In this document: positions 32,375 to 40,649 of the stretch, piece after piece | Numbering within the stretch: position 1 is the stretch's first letter | Layout of the letters: the number at the start of each line of letters is the position of its first letter | Origin: Candidatus Mediterraneibacter norwichensis | Lineage (GTDB): Bacteria; Bacillota; Clostridia; Lachnospirales; Lachnospiraceae | Assembly (NCBI GenBank): GCA_019112765.1 | Contig: DXIU01000077.1 | Location: 1-44,540 of the forward strand | DNA: 44,540 nucleotides | Direction of reading: 5' to 3' | Position numbers and translations under genes: made by a program | Notes under the pieces: generated by a model | What the model saw: the letters and a program-made list of their open reading frames with translations, nothing else | Told to the model about the DNA's origin: nothing | The model's database searches: none

Positions 32375-33058
32375 ATGAATTTTTCAGAACAGTTTCCAAT
32401 TGTTTTTCAGGCATTGAACGAAGGGTTCCTGCAGACCCTGAAGCTTTTCTTTGTAACGCTTCTGGGAGCAGTGCCTCTGGGACTTATTATTTCCTTCGGA
32501 TCAATGTCAAGATTTAAACCGTTAAGTTATCTTGTAAAAATCATTGTATGGATCATCAGAGGAACCCCTCTGATGATTCAGCTTTTGATTATCTTCTATT
32601 TCCCCGGAATTGTGTTTAAAAATAATATCTGGGGCGGCGACGAGACCGGCCGTTTTCTTGCGGCTTCTGTTGCCTTTATTTTCAATTATGCCTGCTATTT
32701 TTCCGAGATTTACCGGGGCGGCATCCAGGGTGTGCCTCACGGACAGGAGGAGGCAGGACTTGTGCTGGGCATGACAAAGAGCCAGATTTTTTTCAAGGTT
32801 ACGCTTCTTCAGATGATCAAGCGTATTGTGCCCCCTATGTCCAACGAAATAATTACACTTGTGAAGGATACATCCCTGGCGCGGATTATCGCTCTTCAGG
32901 AGATTATATGGGCAGGACAGTCCTTCCTGAAAGGATCCCAGGGAATCGCGGGCGAGATCTGGCCGCTGTTCTTCACTGCTGTCTACTATCTGGTATTCAG
33001 CGGCATTCTGACTGTTCTTCTGGGACGGCTGGAAAAGAAACTGGAGTATTTCAGGTAG
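32375..33058 (+). CDS. Polar amino-acid ABC transporter permease (HisM type)
   Basis: The 227-residue inner-membrane subunit has about five membrane helices. [20 protein letters not shown] opens the permease domain, [17 protein letters not shown] is the typical second signature, and the ATPase-contact (EAA) loop is [20 protein letters not shown]. The family pattern [18 protein letters not shown] follows. Only one permease gene is present, so it probably works as a homodimer. GGAGATGTGAG precedes the ATG, 20 bases after the binding-protein gene, and the ATPase gene follows 13 bases on. Confidence 0.93.
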   Translation: MNFSEQFPIVFQALNEGFLQTLKLFFVTLLGAVPLGLIISFGSMSRFKPLSYLVKIIVWIIRGTPLMIQLLIIFYFPGIVFKNNIWGGDETGRFLAASVAFIFNYACYFSEIYRGGIQGVPHGQEEAGLVLGMTKSQIFFKVTLLQMIKRIVPPMSNEIITLVKDTSLARIIALQEIIWAGQSFLKGSQGIAGEIWPLFFTAVYYLVFSGILTVLLGRLEKKLEYFR

Positions 33059-33071
33059 GAGGTGGTACATT

Positions 33072-33857
33072 ATGGCAATTTTGGAAGTAAAGCACTTGAG
33101 AAAAAGCTTTGAACGCACAGAAGTGCTCAGTGATATCAGTTTTTCACTGGAAAAAGGGCAGGTGCTTTCGATTATCGGTTCTTCGGGAAGCGGGAAGACA
33201 ACGCTCCTGCGCTGTCTGAATTTTCTGGAGAAACCTGATGGGGGAATTATACGGGTAAATGAGGAGACTTTATTTAATGCGGAGGATCCGAAGACGACTC
33301 AGGAGAGCGAAATCCGCAGGAAAAGACTGCATTTCGGACTTGTTTTCCAGTCTTTTAACCTGTTCCCCCAGTATACAGCTCTGGGAAATGTAATGCTGGC
33401 AAAGGAACTTCTGGCAAAGGAACAGCCGGATTACAAGGCCAGAAAAAAGGCGATTCACGCAGAGATTGAAGCGGAGGCAGAGAGACTGCTCAGACAGATG
33501 GGGCTTGCTGACCGGATGAGCAATTATCCGCATCAGCTTTCCGGAGGACAGTGCCAGCGTGTGGCGATTGCCCGCGCACTGGCTCTTAAGCCGGATATTC
33601 TCTGCTTTGACGAACCTACATCAGCACTTGATCCGGAGCTGACCGGCGAGGTGCTCAAGGTAATAAAAGGACTGGCGGATCAGGAGACAACCATGGTGAT
33701 TGTTACCCATGAGATGGCTTTTGCCCGGGATGTATCCAGCCAGGTGATTTTTATGGACGGGGGCCGGATTCTTGAACAGGGAACTCCGGAACAGGTATTT
33801 GAACACCCGGAAGAAGAGAGGACAAAACAGTTTTTGTCCCGTTATACCCAAGGGTAA
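33072..33857 (+). CDS. Polar amino-acid ABC transporter ATP-binding protein (GlnQ type)
   Basis: The 261-residue ATPase powers the importer. Walker A is GSSGSGKTT at 36-44, the Q-loop is [17 protein letters not shown], the signature is [15 protein letters not shown] near 156-170, Walker B is [14 protein letters not shown] near 176-189, and the switch histidine is in [21 protein letters not shown] lies before the ATG. It carries a slightly longer insert after the Q-loop ([20 protein letters not shown]) than most GlnQ proteins. It is the last gene of the operon; a hairpin follows. Confidence 0.95.
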   Translation: MAILEVKHLRKSFERTEVLSDISFSLEKGQVLSIIGSSGSGKTTLLRCLNFLEKPDGGIIRVNEETLFNAEDPKTTQESEIRRKRLHFGLVFQSFNLFPQYTALGNVMLAKELLAKEQPDYKARKKAIHAEIEAEAERLLRQMGLADRMSNYPHQLSGGQCQRVAIARALALKPDILCFDEPTSALDPELTGEVLKVIKGLADQETTMVIVTHEMAFARDVSSQVIFMDGGRILEQGTPEQVFEHPEEERTKQFLSRYTQG

Positions 33858-33861
33858 AAAG

Positions 33862-33893
33862 AGGCAGAGTGGATGTTGATTTTCCCTCTGCCT
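33862..33893 (+). terminator. Hairpin after the ABC operon
   Basis: AGGCAGAG (33862-33869) pairs with CTCTGCCT (33886-33893) around a 16-base loop, followed by TATATTATAAT rather than a clean T-run. The purF -35 lies in its loop, so termination and the next promoter share the same DNA. Confidence 0.5.
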
Positions 33894-33904
33894 TATATTA
33901 TAAT
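33876..33904 (+). promoter_or_regulatory. Sigma-A promoter for purF
   Basis: TTGATT (33876-33881) and a perfect TATAAT (33899-33904) are 17 bases apart. Transcription would begin near 33911, giving a leader of about 145 bases before purF. Confidence 0.7.
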
Positions 33905-33909
33905 CAAGT

Positions 33910-34019
33910 CTGCGAAACCGGCGCCTGCTGGGGAACAGAAGGCCGGTTCCGCAGATGATATTCTTGAATATACGGATGTGCCGGTTGGGGAATGCCCGGC
34001 AGATGTGCAGAAACGGGCG
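33910..34019 (+). promoter_or_regulatory. Structured purF leader
   Basis: A long stem pairs 33910-33922 with 33942-33954 (CTGCG and AACCGGC with their complements, one mismatch). Downstream, TGCCGG (33979-33984) can pair with CCGGCA (33996-34001), or TGCCCG (33993-33998) can pair with CGGGCG (34014-34019). These two share bases 33996-33998 and exclude each other. I could not match it to the purine, ZTP or PRPP riboswitch consensus by eye. Confidence 0.45.
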
Positions 34020-34054
34020 TGCGGCATGCAGAATTGATAAGGAGCGAATCTTAC

Positions 34055-35482
34055 ATGAGTGATTATGAAAAAGTTACCACCGGACTTGGCGAAGAATGCG
34101 GAGTGTTCGGCGCTTATGATACAGACGGCGGTGATGTTGCCCCATCGATTTACTACGGACTGTTTGCGCTGCAGCACAGGGGCCAGGAAAGCTGTGGGAT
34201 TGCCGTTACGGATACCTTCGGACAGAGAAAGGTGATTTCGGAAAAGGGTCTTGGCCATGTTGACGATGTGTTTAACCGGGAAACCCTTTCAAAGCTGAAG
34301 GGAAATCTAGGAGTAGGCCATGTCCGTTATTCCACGGCCGGCGGAACCCGCGTGGAAAACGCGCAGCCTCTGGTAATCAATTATGTAAAGGGGACCCTTG
34401 CCATCGCGCACAACGGGAACCTGGTCAATGCAATTGAACTGCGCAGAGAACTGGAATACACGGGAGCTATCTTTCAGACAACCATTGACTCGGAAGTAAT
34501 CGCATACCATATTGCCAGGGAACGGCTCAAGACCCATAAGGCCGAGCTGGCTGTAAAGCAGGCTATGCAGAAGATCAAAGGCGCTTATGCCCTTGTGGTG
34601 AACAGTCCCAGAAAAATGATCGGAGCAAGAGATCCGTTCGGTCTGAAACCGCTGTGCATCGGAAAAAAGGAAAATACGTATTTCCTTGCATCAGAGAGCT
34701 GTGCTATTGCCGCGGTAGACGCAGAGTTTATACGTGATGTCCGCCCCGGTGAAATTGTGACGATTACAAAGGACGGGATAGAGTCAGATATGAGTATGGC
34801 GGTTCCGGCAGATAAACAGGCCAGATGTATTTTTGAGTATATTTATTTTGCGCGTACAGACAGTGTGCTGGACGGGGTAAATGTATATCATTCCAGGATC
34901 CTTGCGGGAAAAGCACTCGCGGAATCCTATCCTGTGGATGCGGACCTGGTTGTCGGAGTGCCGGATTCCGGTCTGGTGGCAGCCAAGGGATATTCGGAAC
35001 ATTCCGGAATTCCCTATGGTATGGCGTTCCACAAAAACAGTTATGTGGGCCGGACATTTATCAAGCCCAGTCAGAGCGAACGTGTTTCCAGTGTAAAGAT
35101 CAAACTGAACGTAATTCCTGAAGTCGTACGCGGAAAACGCATTGTTATGGTGGATGATTCCATTGTAAGAGGAACAACATGCGCGAATATTATAAAAATG
35201 CTTAAAGCCGCAGGGGCGAAGGAAGTACATGTCAGAATCAGTTCTCCACCGTTTCTGTATCCCTGCTATTTTGGAACGGACGTGCCTTCCAATGAGCAGC
35301 TGATCGCCCATTCGCATACGACGGAAGAAATCCGGAAAATGATCGGCGCGGATTCACTGGGATATATGGAGATTGAAAAACTGAAGAGCATGGCAGGCGG
35401 TTTAAAATACTGCGACGCATGTTTTACAGGAAACTACCCGATGCAGGTGCCCGGCAGGGACATCAGCCATGCGTTTGAGTAG
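34055..35482 (+). CDS. purF: Amidophosphoribosyltransferase PurF
   Basis: PurF makes 5-phosphoribosylamine from PRPP and glutamine, the first committed step of purine synthesis. The 475-residue product has a 14-residue propeptide before the nucleophile C15 (GLGEE-CGVFGA), a glutamine amidotransferase domain, and a phosphoribosyltransferase domain with the PRPP loop VMVDDSIVRGTT. Cysteines in QARCIFEY, YPCYFG and KYCDACF match the four ligands of the [4Fe-4S] cluster in the Bacillus enzyme. ATG 34055 is chosen (AAGGAGCG upstream); an ATG at 33992 falls in the structured leader. purB follows. Confidence 0.97.
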   Translation: MSDYEKVTTGLGEECGVFGAYDTDGGDVAPSIYYGLFALQHRGQESCGIAVTDTFGQRKVISEKGLGHVDDVFNRETLSKLKGNLGVGHVRYSTAGGTRVENAQPLVINYVKGTLAIAHNGNLVNAIELRRELEYTGAIFQTTIDSEVIAYHIARERLKTHKAELAVKQAMQKIKGAYALVVNSPRKMIGARDPFGLKPLCIGKKENTYFLASESCAIAAVDAEFIRDVRPGEIVTITKDGIESDMSMAVPADKQARCIFEYIYFARTDSVLDGVNVYHSRILAGKALAESYPVDADLVVGVPDSGLVAAKGYSEHSGIPYGMAFHKNSYVGRTFIKPSQSERVSSVKIKLNVIPEVVRGKRIVMVDDSIVRGTTCANIIKMLKAAGAKEVHVRISSPPFLYPCYFGTDVPSNEQLIAHSHTTEEIRKMIGADSLGYMEIEKLKSMAGGLKYCDACFTGNYPMQVPGRDISHAFE

Positions 35483-35577
35483 ATTACCCGGCAGAAAGGT
35501 ATCATTCCTTTTGAACACGGGAACAGGATGTTACCACAGAAAATGTTAGCAGACAGAAGTTTAAGGAGGAAGAAATT

Positions 35578-37011
35578 ATGTCAAACGACCGTTATGTCAG
35601 CCCGCTTTCCGAGCGCTATGCCAGCAAAGAAATGCAGTATATATTCTCTCCGGACAAAAAGTTCCGGACATGGAGAAAGCTGTGGATTGCTCTGGCAGAG
35701 ACAGAGAAAGAGCTGGGGTTAAATATTACGGATGAGCAGATTGAGGAACTGAAGGCACATGCCGACGATATCAATTACGATGTGGCGAAAGAAAGAGAAA
35801 AAGTTGTGCGTCATGATGTAATGTCCCATGTGTATGCCTACGGCGTACAGTGCCCGAAAGCGAAGGGAATTATTCATCTGGGAGCTACATCCTGTTATGT
35901 GGGAGATAATACGGATATTATCCTGATGTCTGATGCTCTGAAGCTCGTAAGGAAAAAGCTGATAAATGTAATCGCGGAGCTGGCAGATTTCGCAGATAAG
36001 CAGAAAGCGCAGCCTACCCTTGCATTTACACATTTTCAGCCGGCCCAGCCGACTACGGTAGGAAAGAGAGCGACTCTCTGGATTCATGAATTTACAATGG
36101 ATCTGGAGGATCTGGATTATGTGCTTGGCAGTCTGAAACTGCTTGGATCAAAAGGAACAACAGGAACGCAGGCAAGTTTCCTGGAGCTTTTTGACGGAGA
36201 TCAGGAGACGATTGACAAGATTGATCCCATGATTGCGGAGAAGATGGGCTTTTCCGCATGCTATCCGGTGTCCGGACAGACTTACTCCAGAAAGGTGGAC
36301 ACAAGAGTACTGAACGTACTTGCGGGGATCGCCGCAAGCGCTCACAAGTTTTCAAATGATATTCGTCTCCTTCAGCATCTGAAGGAGGTTGAGGAACCTT
36401 TTGAAAAGAACCAGATCGGCTCTTCCGCAATGGCTTACAAGAGAAATCCCATGAGAAGCGAGAGGATTGCTTCCCTTTCGAGATACGTAATGATTGACGC
36501 GCTCAATCCGGCCATTACTTCTGCTTCACAGTGGTTTGAGAGAACTCTGGATGACTCTGCAAACAAGCGGCTGAGCATACCGGAAGGCTTCCTTGCTGTA
36601 GATGGAATACTGGATCTTTGCCTGAATGTAGTGGACGGCCTGGTTGTATATCCGAAAGTTATTGAAAAGAGACTGATGTCTGAACTTCCGTTTATGGCAA
36701 CGGAAAATATTATGATGGATGCGGTAAAGGCCGGCGGAGACAGGCAGGAGCTGCATGAGAGAATTCGTGAGCTCTCTATGGAAGCCGGCAGAAATGTGAA
36801 GGAAAAAGGACTTGACAATAATCTTCTGGAACTGATTGCGCAGGATCCGGCCTTTAACCTGAGTTATGATGATCTGAAAAAGACAATGGATCCCTCGAAA
36901 TATGTGGGACGCGCAAAGGAACAGGTGGAGAAGTATCTTCGGGATGTGATTTCTCCGCTTCTGGAAGAAAATAAGGACGTACTTGGGATCAGAGCGGAAA
37001 TTCAGGTATAG
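35578..37011 (+). CDS. purB: Adenylosuccinate lyase PurB
   Basis: PurB cleaves SAICAR and adenylosuccinate, releasing fumarate, in purine synthesis. The 477-residue protein has the superfamily signature GSSAMAYKRNPMRSERI, the catalytic histidine region THFQPAQPTTVGKR and the N-terminal LGATSCYVGDN motif. The length and the NPMRSER form fit the eukaryote-like longer PurB group seen in some Clostridia. AAGGAGGAAG precedes the ATG. It lies 95 bases after purF with no terminator between, so they are probably one transcript ending at the strong terminator 37049-37084. Confidence 0.96.
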   Translation: MSNDRYVSPLSERYASKEMQYIFSPDKKFRTWRKLWIALAETEKELGLNITDEQIEELKAHADDINYDVAKEREKVVRHDVMSHVYAYGVQCPKAKGIIHLGATSCYVGDNTDIILMSDALKLVRKKLINVIAELADFADKQKAQPTLAFTHFQPAQPTTVGKRATLWIHEFTMDLEDLDYVLGSLKLLGSKGTTGTQASFLELFDGDQETIDKIDPMIAEKMGFSACYPVSGQTYSRKVDTRVLNVLAGIAASAHKFSNDIRLLQHLKEVEEPFEKNQIGSSAMAYKRNPMRSERIASLSRYVMIDALNPAITSASQWFERTLDDSANKRLSIPEGFLAVDGILDLCLNVVDGLVVYPKVIEKRLMSELPFMATENIMMDAVKAGGDRQELHERIRELSMEAGRNVKEKGLDNNLLELIAQDPAFNLSYDDLKKTMDPSKYVGRAKEQVEKYLRDVISPLLEENKDVLGIRAEIQV

Positions 37012-37048
37012 AATTCCCGCTACGGACAGATGCTGTTATTAAAAATGC

Positions 37049-37084
37049 AAAGGAATGTTGCAAAGAATTGCGGCATTCCTTTTT
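37049..37084 (+). terminator. Rho-independent terminator after purB
   Basis: A continuous 15-bp stem (37049-37063 with 37068-37082, two U-G pairs) closes an AGAA tetraloop and ends in TTTTT. It is one of the clearest terminators in the window. Confidence 0.92.
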
Positions 37085-37193
37085 CTCTGATACCTTATCT
37101 TCGGAATAGAACTGGTAATTTTTTCCATGTGGCGGCAACAGGACGGATTCGCTGATTCCGTTTCTGGAAAAAGAAAGGACAGGGATTGAGGTT

Positions 37194-38261
37194 ATGGAAT
37201 GGTGCGGAAAACTGTATGTGAATGGTAATCTGGAGAAATTTGTTCGCCGTTTCACGGAGTTTCTTGCAGCAGTTCTTCTGTTGTGTCTGCTCCTGGACGA
37301 AGTTGACGGAGCGGGAAATGCTGCGCTGCGGGACGAAACAGCTGAACCGGGAAGAACAAATGAAAATATTTATTATATCGATATTTCAGGAGCCGGGGCG
37401 GCAGAAATATGCGGAACAGGCTGTAAGACTGCGGCATTGCATATATATGCTGCCGGGACAGCGGATCTGTGTACTGTACTTTCCGGCCTGGCGGCAGGAG
37501 CTGCGGAAGAGCCGGAAACTGATCCGGCTGTAACTGATTCAGGACGTTTTACGGCAGCGGGGAAAGGAACAGAGGGGATTTCAGTTTCAGCTCCGGCAGA
37601 CGGGAACAGAACATCAGAGAACAGCGCCGCTGAAATTCTTACCGCTCCGGAAACTTCTGTCAGTCTGAAAGAGGAAGCAGATAATATTGCTGTGGACGTT
37701 CCGGAAGAAATTCCGGAGGAGCTCCCTGCGGATCCGGAGGATATTCCGGCAGATCCTGCCGCGCCGTCTCCTTCCGGTCCTCAGGCAGGTACAGTAATAG
37801 AGGGATTTCTTGTAGATGAAAACGGGGTGGTCTGCGGTATTGCAGATCCGGGAACTGCGGTAAAAGAAAGCCGTCTTGTGCTTCCGGAGGAAGGCTGCAC
37901 AGCGGTTGCGCCGGGCGCATTTCTGTCCGCGCCGGAGGGAATCCGTGAGGTGTATATTCCCGCCAATATTACAGATATCGCGGAAGGCGCGTTTGCAGGT
38001 CTTTCTCAGCTGGAGTGGTTCAATGCGGAATCTTCCGGAAGTTATGTGTCTGCCGACGGAGTCCTTTTCTCTGACGGAGGCACATGTCTGCTGGCATTCC
38101 CTCCTGCCAGAACAGGTATATACCGTGTGCCTTCCGGAGTGGTACGTTTTGCGGCGGATGCTTTTGCGGGAGCCTCGATCCATAAACTGGATGCAAGGGG
38201 ATGTATGTTGGAAGAAGTGGGAAATGTTCCGGAAGAGATTGAAATATTGCAGAGGCTATAG
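37194..38261 (+). CDS. Membrane-anchored BspA-type leucine-rich-repeat protein
   Basis: The 355-residue product has an N-terminal membrane helix (about residues 21-36, FLAAVLLLCLLL), a long low-complexity Ala/Glu/Pro/Asp-rich stretch to about 200, then an LRR_5-like C-terminal part. That part has EGCTAVAPGAFLSAPEGIRE, VYIPANITDIAEGAFAGLSQ and RVPSGVVRFAADAFAGASIH; the repeated IPANITxIAxGAFxG pattern is typical of BspA repeats. It is probably displayed outside the membrane as a short adhesin-like or sensor protein. The ribosome site is weak (GGGATTGAGG). It has few repeats compared with most BspA proteins and no wall-anchor motif. Confidence 0.75.
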   Translation: MEWCGKLYVNGNLEKFVRRFTEFLAAVLLLCLLLDEVDGAGNAALRDETAEPGRTNENIYYIDISGAGAAEICGTGCKTAALHIYAAGTADLCTVLSGLAAGAAEEPETDPAVTDSGRFTAAGKGTEGISVSAPADGNRTSENSAAEILTAPETSVSLKEEADNIAVDVPEEIPEELPADPEDIPADPAAPSPSGPQAGTVIEGFLVDENGVVCGIADPGTAVKESRLVLPEEGCTAVAPGAFLSAPEGIREVYIPANITDIAEGAFAGLSQLEWFNAESSGSYVSADGVLFSDGGTCLLAFPPARTGIYRVPSGVVRFAADAFAGASIHKLDARGCMLEEVGNVPEEIEILQRL

Positions 38262-38282
38262 GGAGAATCCCTGTTTTGTTTA

Positions 38283-38311
38283 TTGAAGAATACTCCGACT
38301 TGTTTTATAAT
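38283..38311 (+). promoter_or_regulatory. Sigma-A promoter for the sirtuin-like gene
   Basis: TTGAAG (38283-38288) and a perfect TATAAT (38306-38311) are 17 bases apart, with the gene starting about 65 bases downstream. It may also drive gltX. Confidence 0.7.
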
Positions 38312-38381
38312 ATTGAAGTATAAAATAAGGATGAACGGAAGCCGTCTGAATAAGGCGCGGCAAAGGGAAGGAGGGTTCTTT

Positions 38382-39137
38382 ATGAGAGAGAACGGCATAC
38401 TTCAGATATTGGAAAACAGCAGATATACGGTTGTTCTTACCGGGGCTGGGATGATGCTGGAGAGCGGATATCCTCTGTTAAGAGACGGAGAGGAGTCCTA
38501 TGAGATTGAAAATAAATACGGGTATTCTTATGAGGAAATATTCAGCAGCGGATTCTATTCAGCCAGAAAGGAGCTTTTCTTCCGGCTATATAAAGAAGTT
38601 ATGCTGAGTAAAGCGCATTCGACTCCTCCCGGGAAAGGATATATTTATCTGAAAAAACTTCAGGACTACGGCAAAGTCCAGTCCATAGTCACCCGCCGGA
38701 TTGCAGGACTGGAAAAAAGAGCAGGATGCACCGGCGTGGTCGAAATGAAGGGTTCTATTATGGATAATACATGTCCGAACTGCGGCAGGCATTATTCGAC
38801 AGAATATATTATGGCATCCAAAGGAGTTCCGCTGTGTGAACAGTGTCTTGTGGCGATCCGCCCTCAGGTCTGCCTGTTTGGCGAGATGGTCAATAACGCT
38901 CTTATGACAATGGCGGCAGAGGAAGTTTCCAGAGCCGAGGCTCTTATTGTTCTGGGAGCGAGCCTCCATTCCCCGCTGTGCAGCCAGCTGCTGCAGTATT
39001 ATACGGGAACCAGCCTGATTCTTGTAACGGATTCGGAACATTATTCTGACCAGCAGGCAGATCAGATTGTCTATGGCAGATGTGATGAATTCCTTGAAAA
39101 TCTTGTCTCGGAATACGAGTCCAGAACGAACCGATAA
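38382..39137 (+). CDS. Degenerate Sir2-family protein
   Basis: The 251-residue product has the sirtuin fold but an altered active site. Kept: the Rossmann loop GAG (21-23), a zinc knuckle with C131, C134, C152 and C155, RPQVCLFGE (160-168) and GASLHSP. Changed: the GAGxSxxSGIPxFR motif reads GAGMMLESGYPLLRD, the TQNIDGLHxxAG motif reads TRRIAGLEKRAG, and the catalytic histidine of E-x-H-G is K123 (EMKG). Sirtuins need that histidine and the Asn/Asp pair for NAD-dependent deacylation, so classical activity is unlikely. ATG 38382 follows AAGGAGGG; an ATG at 38283 lies within the promoter. gltX follows after 24 bases. Confidence 0.85.
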   Translation: MRENGILQILENSRYTVVLTGAGMMLESGYPLLRDGEESYEIENKYGYSYEEIFSSGFYSARKELFFRLYKEVMLSKAHSTPPGKGYIYLKKLQDYGKVQSIVTRRIAGLEKRAGCTGVVEMKGSIMDNTCPNCGRHYSTEYIMASKGVPLCEQCLVAIRPQVCLFGEMVNNALMTMAAEEVSRAEALIVLGASLHSPLCSQLLQYYTGTSLILVTDSEHYSDQQADQIVYGRCDEFLENLVSEYESRTNR

Positions 39138-39161
39138 TAAAAGTGAAATTGGAGAGAAGAC

Positions 39162-40631
39162 ATGAATAAGAAAGTTAGAACAAGATTTGCACCCAGTCCT
39201 ACAGGACGGATGCATGTTGGAAATCTGCGTACAGCGCTCTATGCGTACCTGATTGCAAAACACGAGGGCGGTGATTTTGTACTGCGGATTGAAGATACAG
39301 ACCAGGAGAGATACGTGGAAGAGGCTCTTGATATTATATACAGAACCATGGAAAAGACAGGCCTGATCCACGACGAGGGACCGGATAAAGACGGCGGCTA
39401 CGGTCCTTATGTGCAGAGTGAAAGACAGGCACAGGGCATTTACCTCAAATATGCGAAGCAGCTTGTCGAGCAGGGAGATGCCTACTATTGTTTCTGCGAT
39501 AAAGAAAGACTGGATTCTCTGAAGACAACTGTTTCCGAAGACGGAACGGATATTGTTGTATATGATAAGCACTGCCTGGGACTGAGCCGGGAAGAAGTGG
39601 AGGCGAATCTGGCCGCAGGCAGGCCGTGGGTAATCCGTCTCAATGTGCCCAACGAGGGTGAGACTACTTTCCATGATGAAATCTACGGAGATATTACCGT
39701 CCCCAACGCGGAACTGGACGATATGATCCTGATCAAATCCGACGGATTTCCGACTTACAATTTTGCAAATGTAGTAGACGATCACCTGATGGAGATTACT
39801 CACGTGGTCAGAGGAAATGAATATCTTTCCTCCGCGCCGAAGTATAACCGGCTTTACGAGGCATTCGGGTGGGAAATTCCGGTATACGTGCACTGTCCGC
39901 TGATTACGGATGAGAATCATAAAAAGCTGAGCAAGAGGAGCGGCCATTCTTCCTATGAGGATCTGATTGATCAGGGATTTGTATCCAGGGCTGTTGTCAA
40001 TTACGTGGCTCTTCTGGGATGGTGCCCGGAGGACAACCGGGAGATATTCTCTCTGGAAGAGCTGGTAAAGGCTTTTGATTACCGGCACATGAGCAAGTCC
40101 CCGGCTGTGTTTGATACAGTGAAGCTGAAGTGGATGAACGGAGAATATTTAAAGGCGATGGATTTTGATGAGTTCTATGAACTGGCCGAGCCGTATATCC
40201 GCAAAGTAATCACCAGAAATTATGATCTGAGAAAGATTGCGGCTCTTGTAAAGACGAGAATTGAGATTTTCCCGGATATTGCGGAGCAGATCGACTTTTT
40301 CGAGGAACTGCCGGAGTATGACACAGCATTATATACACATAAAAAAATGAAAACAGATGCTCAGAAAGGTCTGGAGCTTCTTAAAGAGGTGCTTCCGGTG
40401 CTGGAGGCCCAGGAAGACTACAGCAATGATGCGCTTTTTGAGACGCTGAAAGCGTTTGCCGGAGAAAGAGGGTACAAAATCGGTTATGTTATGTGGCCGA
40501 TACGGACCGCGGTGTCAGGAAAACAGAATACACCCGGCGGGGCAACAGAGATTATGGAAGTGCTTCAGAAAGAAGAATCTCTTAAGCGCATTCGCTCTGG
40601 AATCCGGAAGCTGAGCGAAGAGCAGAAGTAG
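39162..40631 (+). CDS. gltX: Glutamyl-tRNA synthetase
   Basis: GltX charges tRNA-Glu, and in many Clostridia also tRNA-Gln for later amidation. The 489-residue class I enzyme has the HIGH-type motif in [19 protein letters not shown] (HVGN at 18-21) and the KMSKS-type motif KKLSKRSG near 254-261. The insertion domain has the bacterial [13 protein letters not shown] and [20 protein letters not shown] segments. The anticodon-binding domain at the C-terminus is complete. GGAGAGAAG precedes the ATG. The gene lies between the sirtuin-like gene and the helicase, with 18 bases to the latter. Confidence 0.97.
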   Translation: MNKKVRTRFAPSPTGRMHVGNLRTALYAYLIAKHEGGDFVLRIEDTDQERYVEEALDIIYRTMEKTGLIHDEGPDKDGGYGPYVQSERQAQGIYLKYAKQLVEQGDAYYCFCDKERLDSLKTTVSEDGTDIVVYDKHCLGLSREEVEANLAAGRPWVIRLNVPNEGETTFHDEIYGDITVPNAELDDMILIKSDGFPTYNFANVVDDHLMEITHVVRGNEYLSSAPKYNRLYEAFGWEIPVYVHCPLITDENHKKLSKRSGHSSYEDLIDQGFVSRAVVNYVALLGWCPEDNREIFSLEELVKAFDYRHMSKSPAVFDTVKLKWMNGEYLKAMDFDEFYELAEPYIRKVITRNYDLRKIAALVKTRIEIFPDIAEQIDFFEELPEYDTALYTHKKMKTDAQKGLELLKEVLPVLEAQEDYSNDALFETLKAFAGERGYKIGYVMWPIRTAVSGKQNTPGGATEIMEVLQKEESLKRIRSGIRKLSEEQK

Positions 40632-40649
40632 CAGACAGGAAAGGAACGT

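Noticed and set aside
33960..34054. ZTP (pfl) or purine riboswitch before purF
   Set aside because: Position and GC-rich hairpins suggested it, but the conserved core bases of those classes are not apparent; kept only as an unclassified structured leader.
38586..40088. 500-codon open frame on the - strand
   Set aside because: Antisense to the sirtuin-like gene and gltX; explained by codon bias of those genes.
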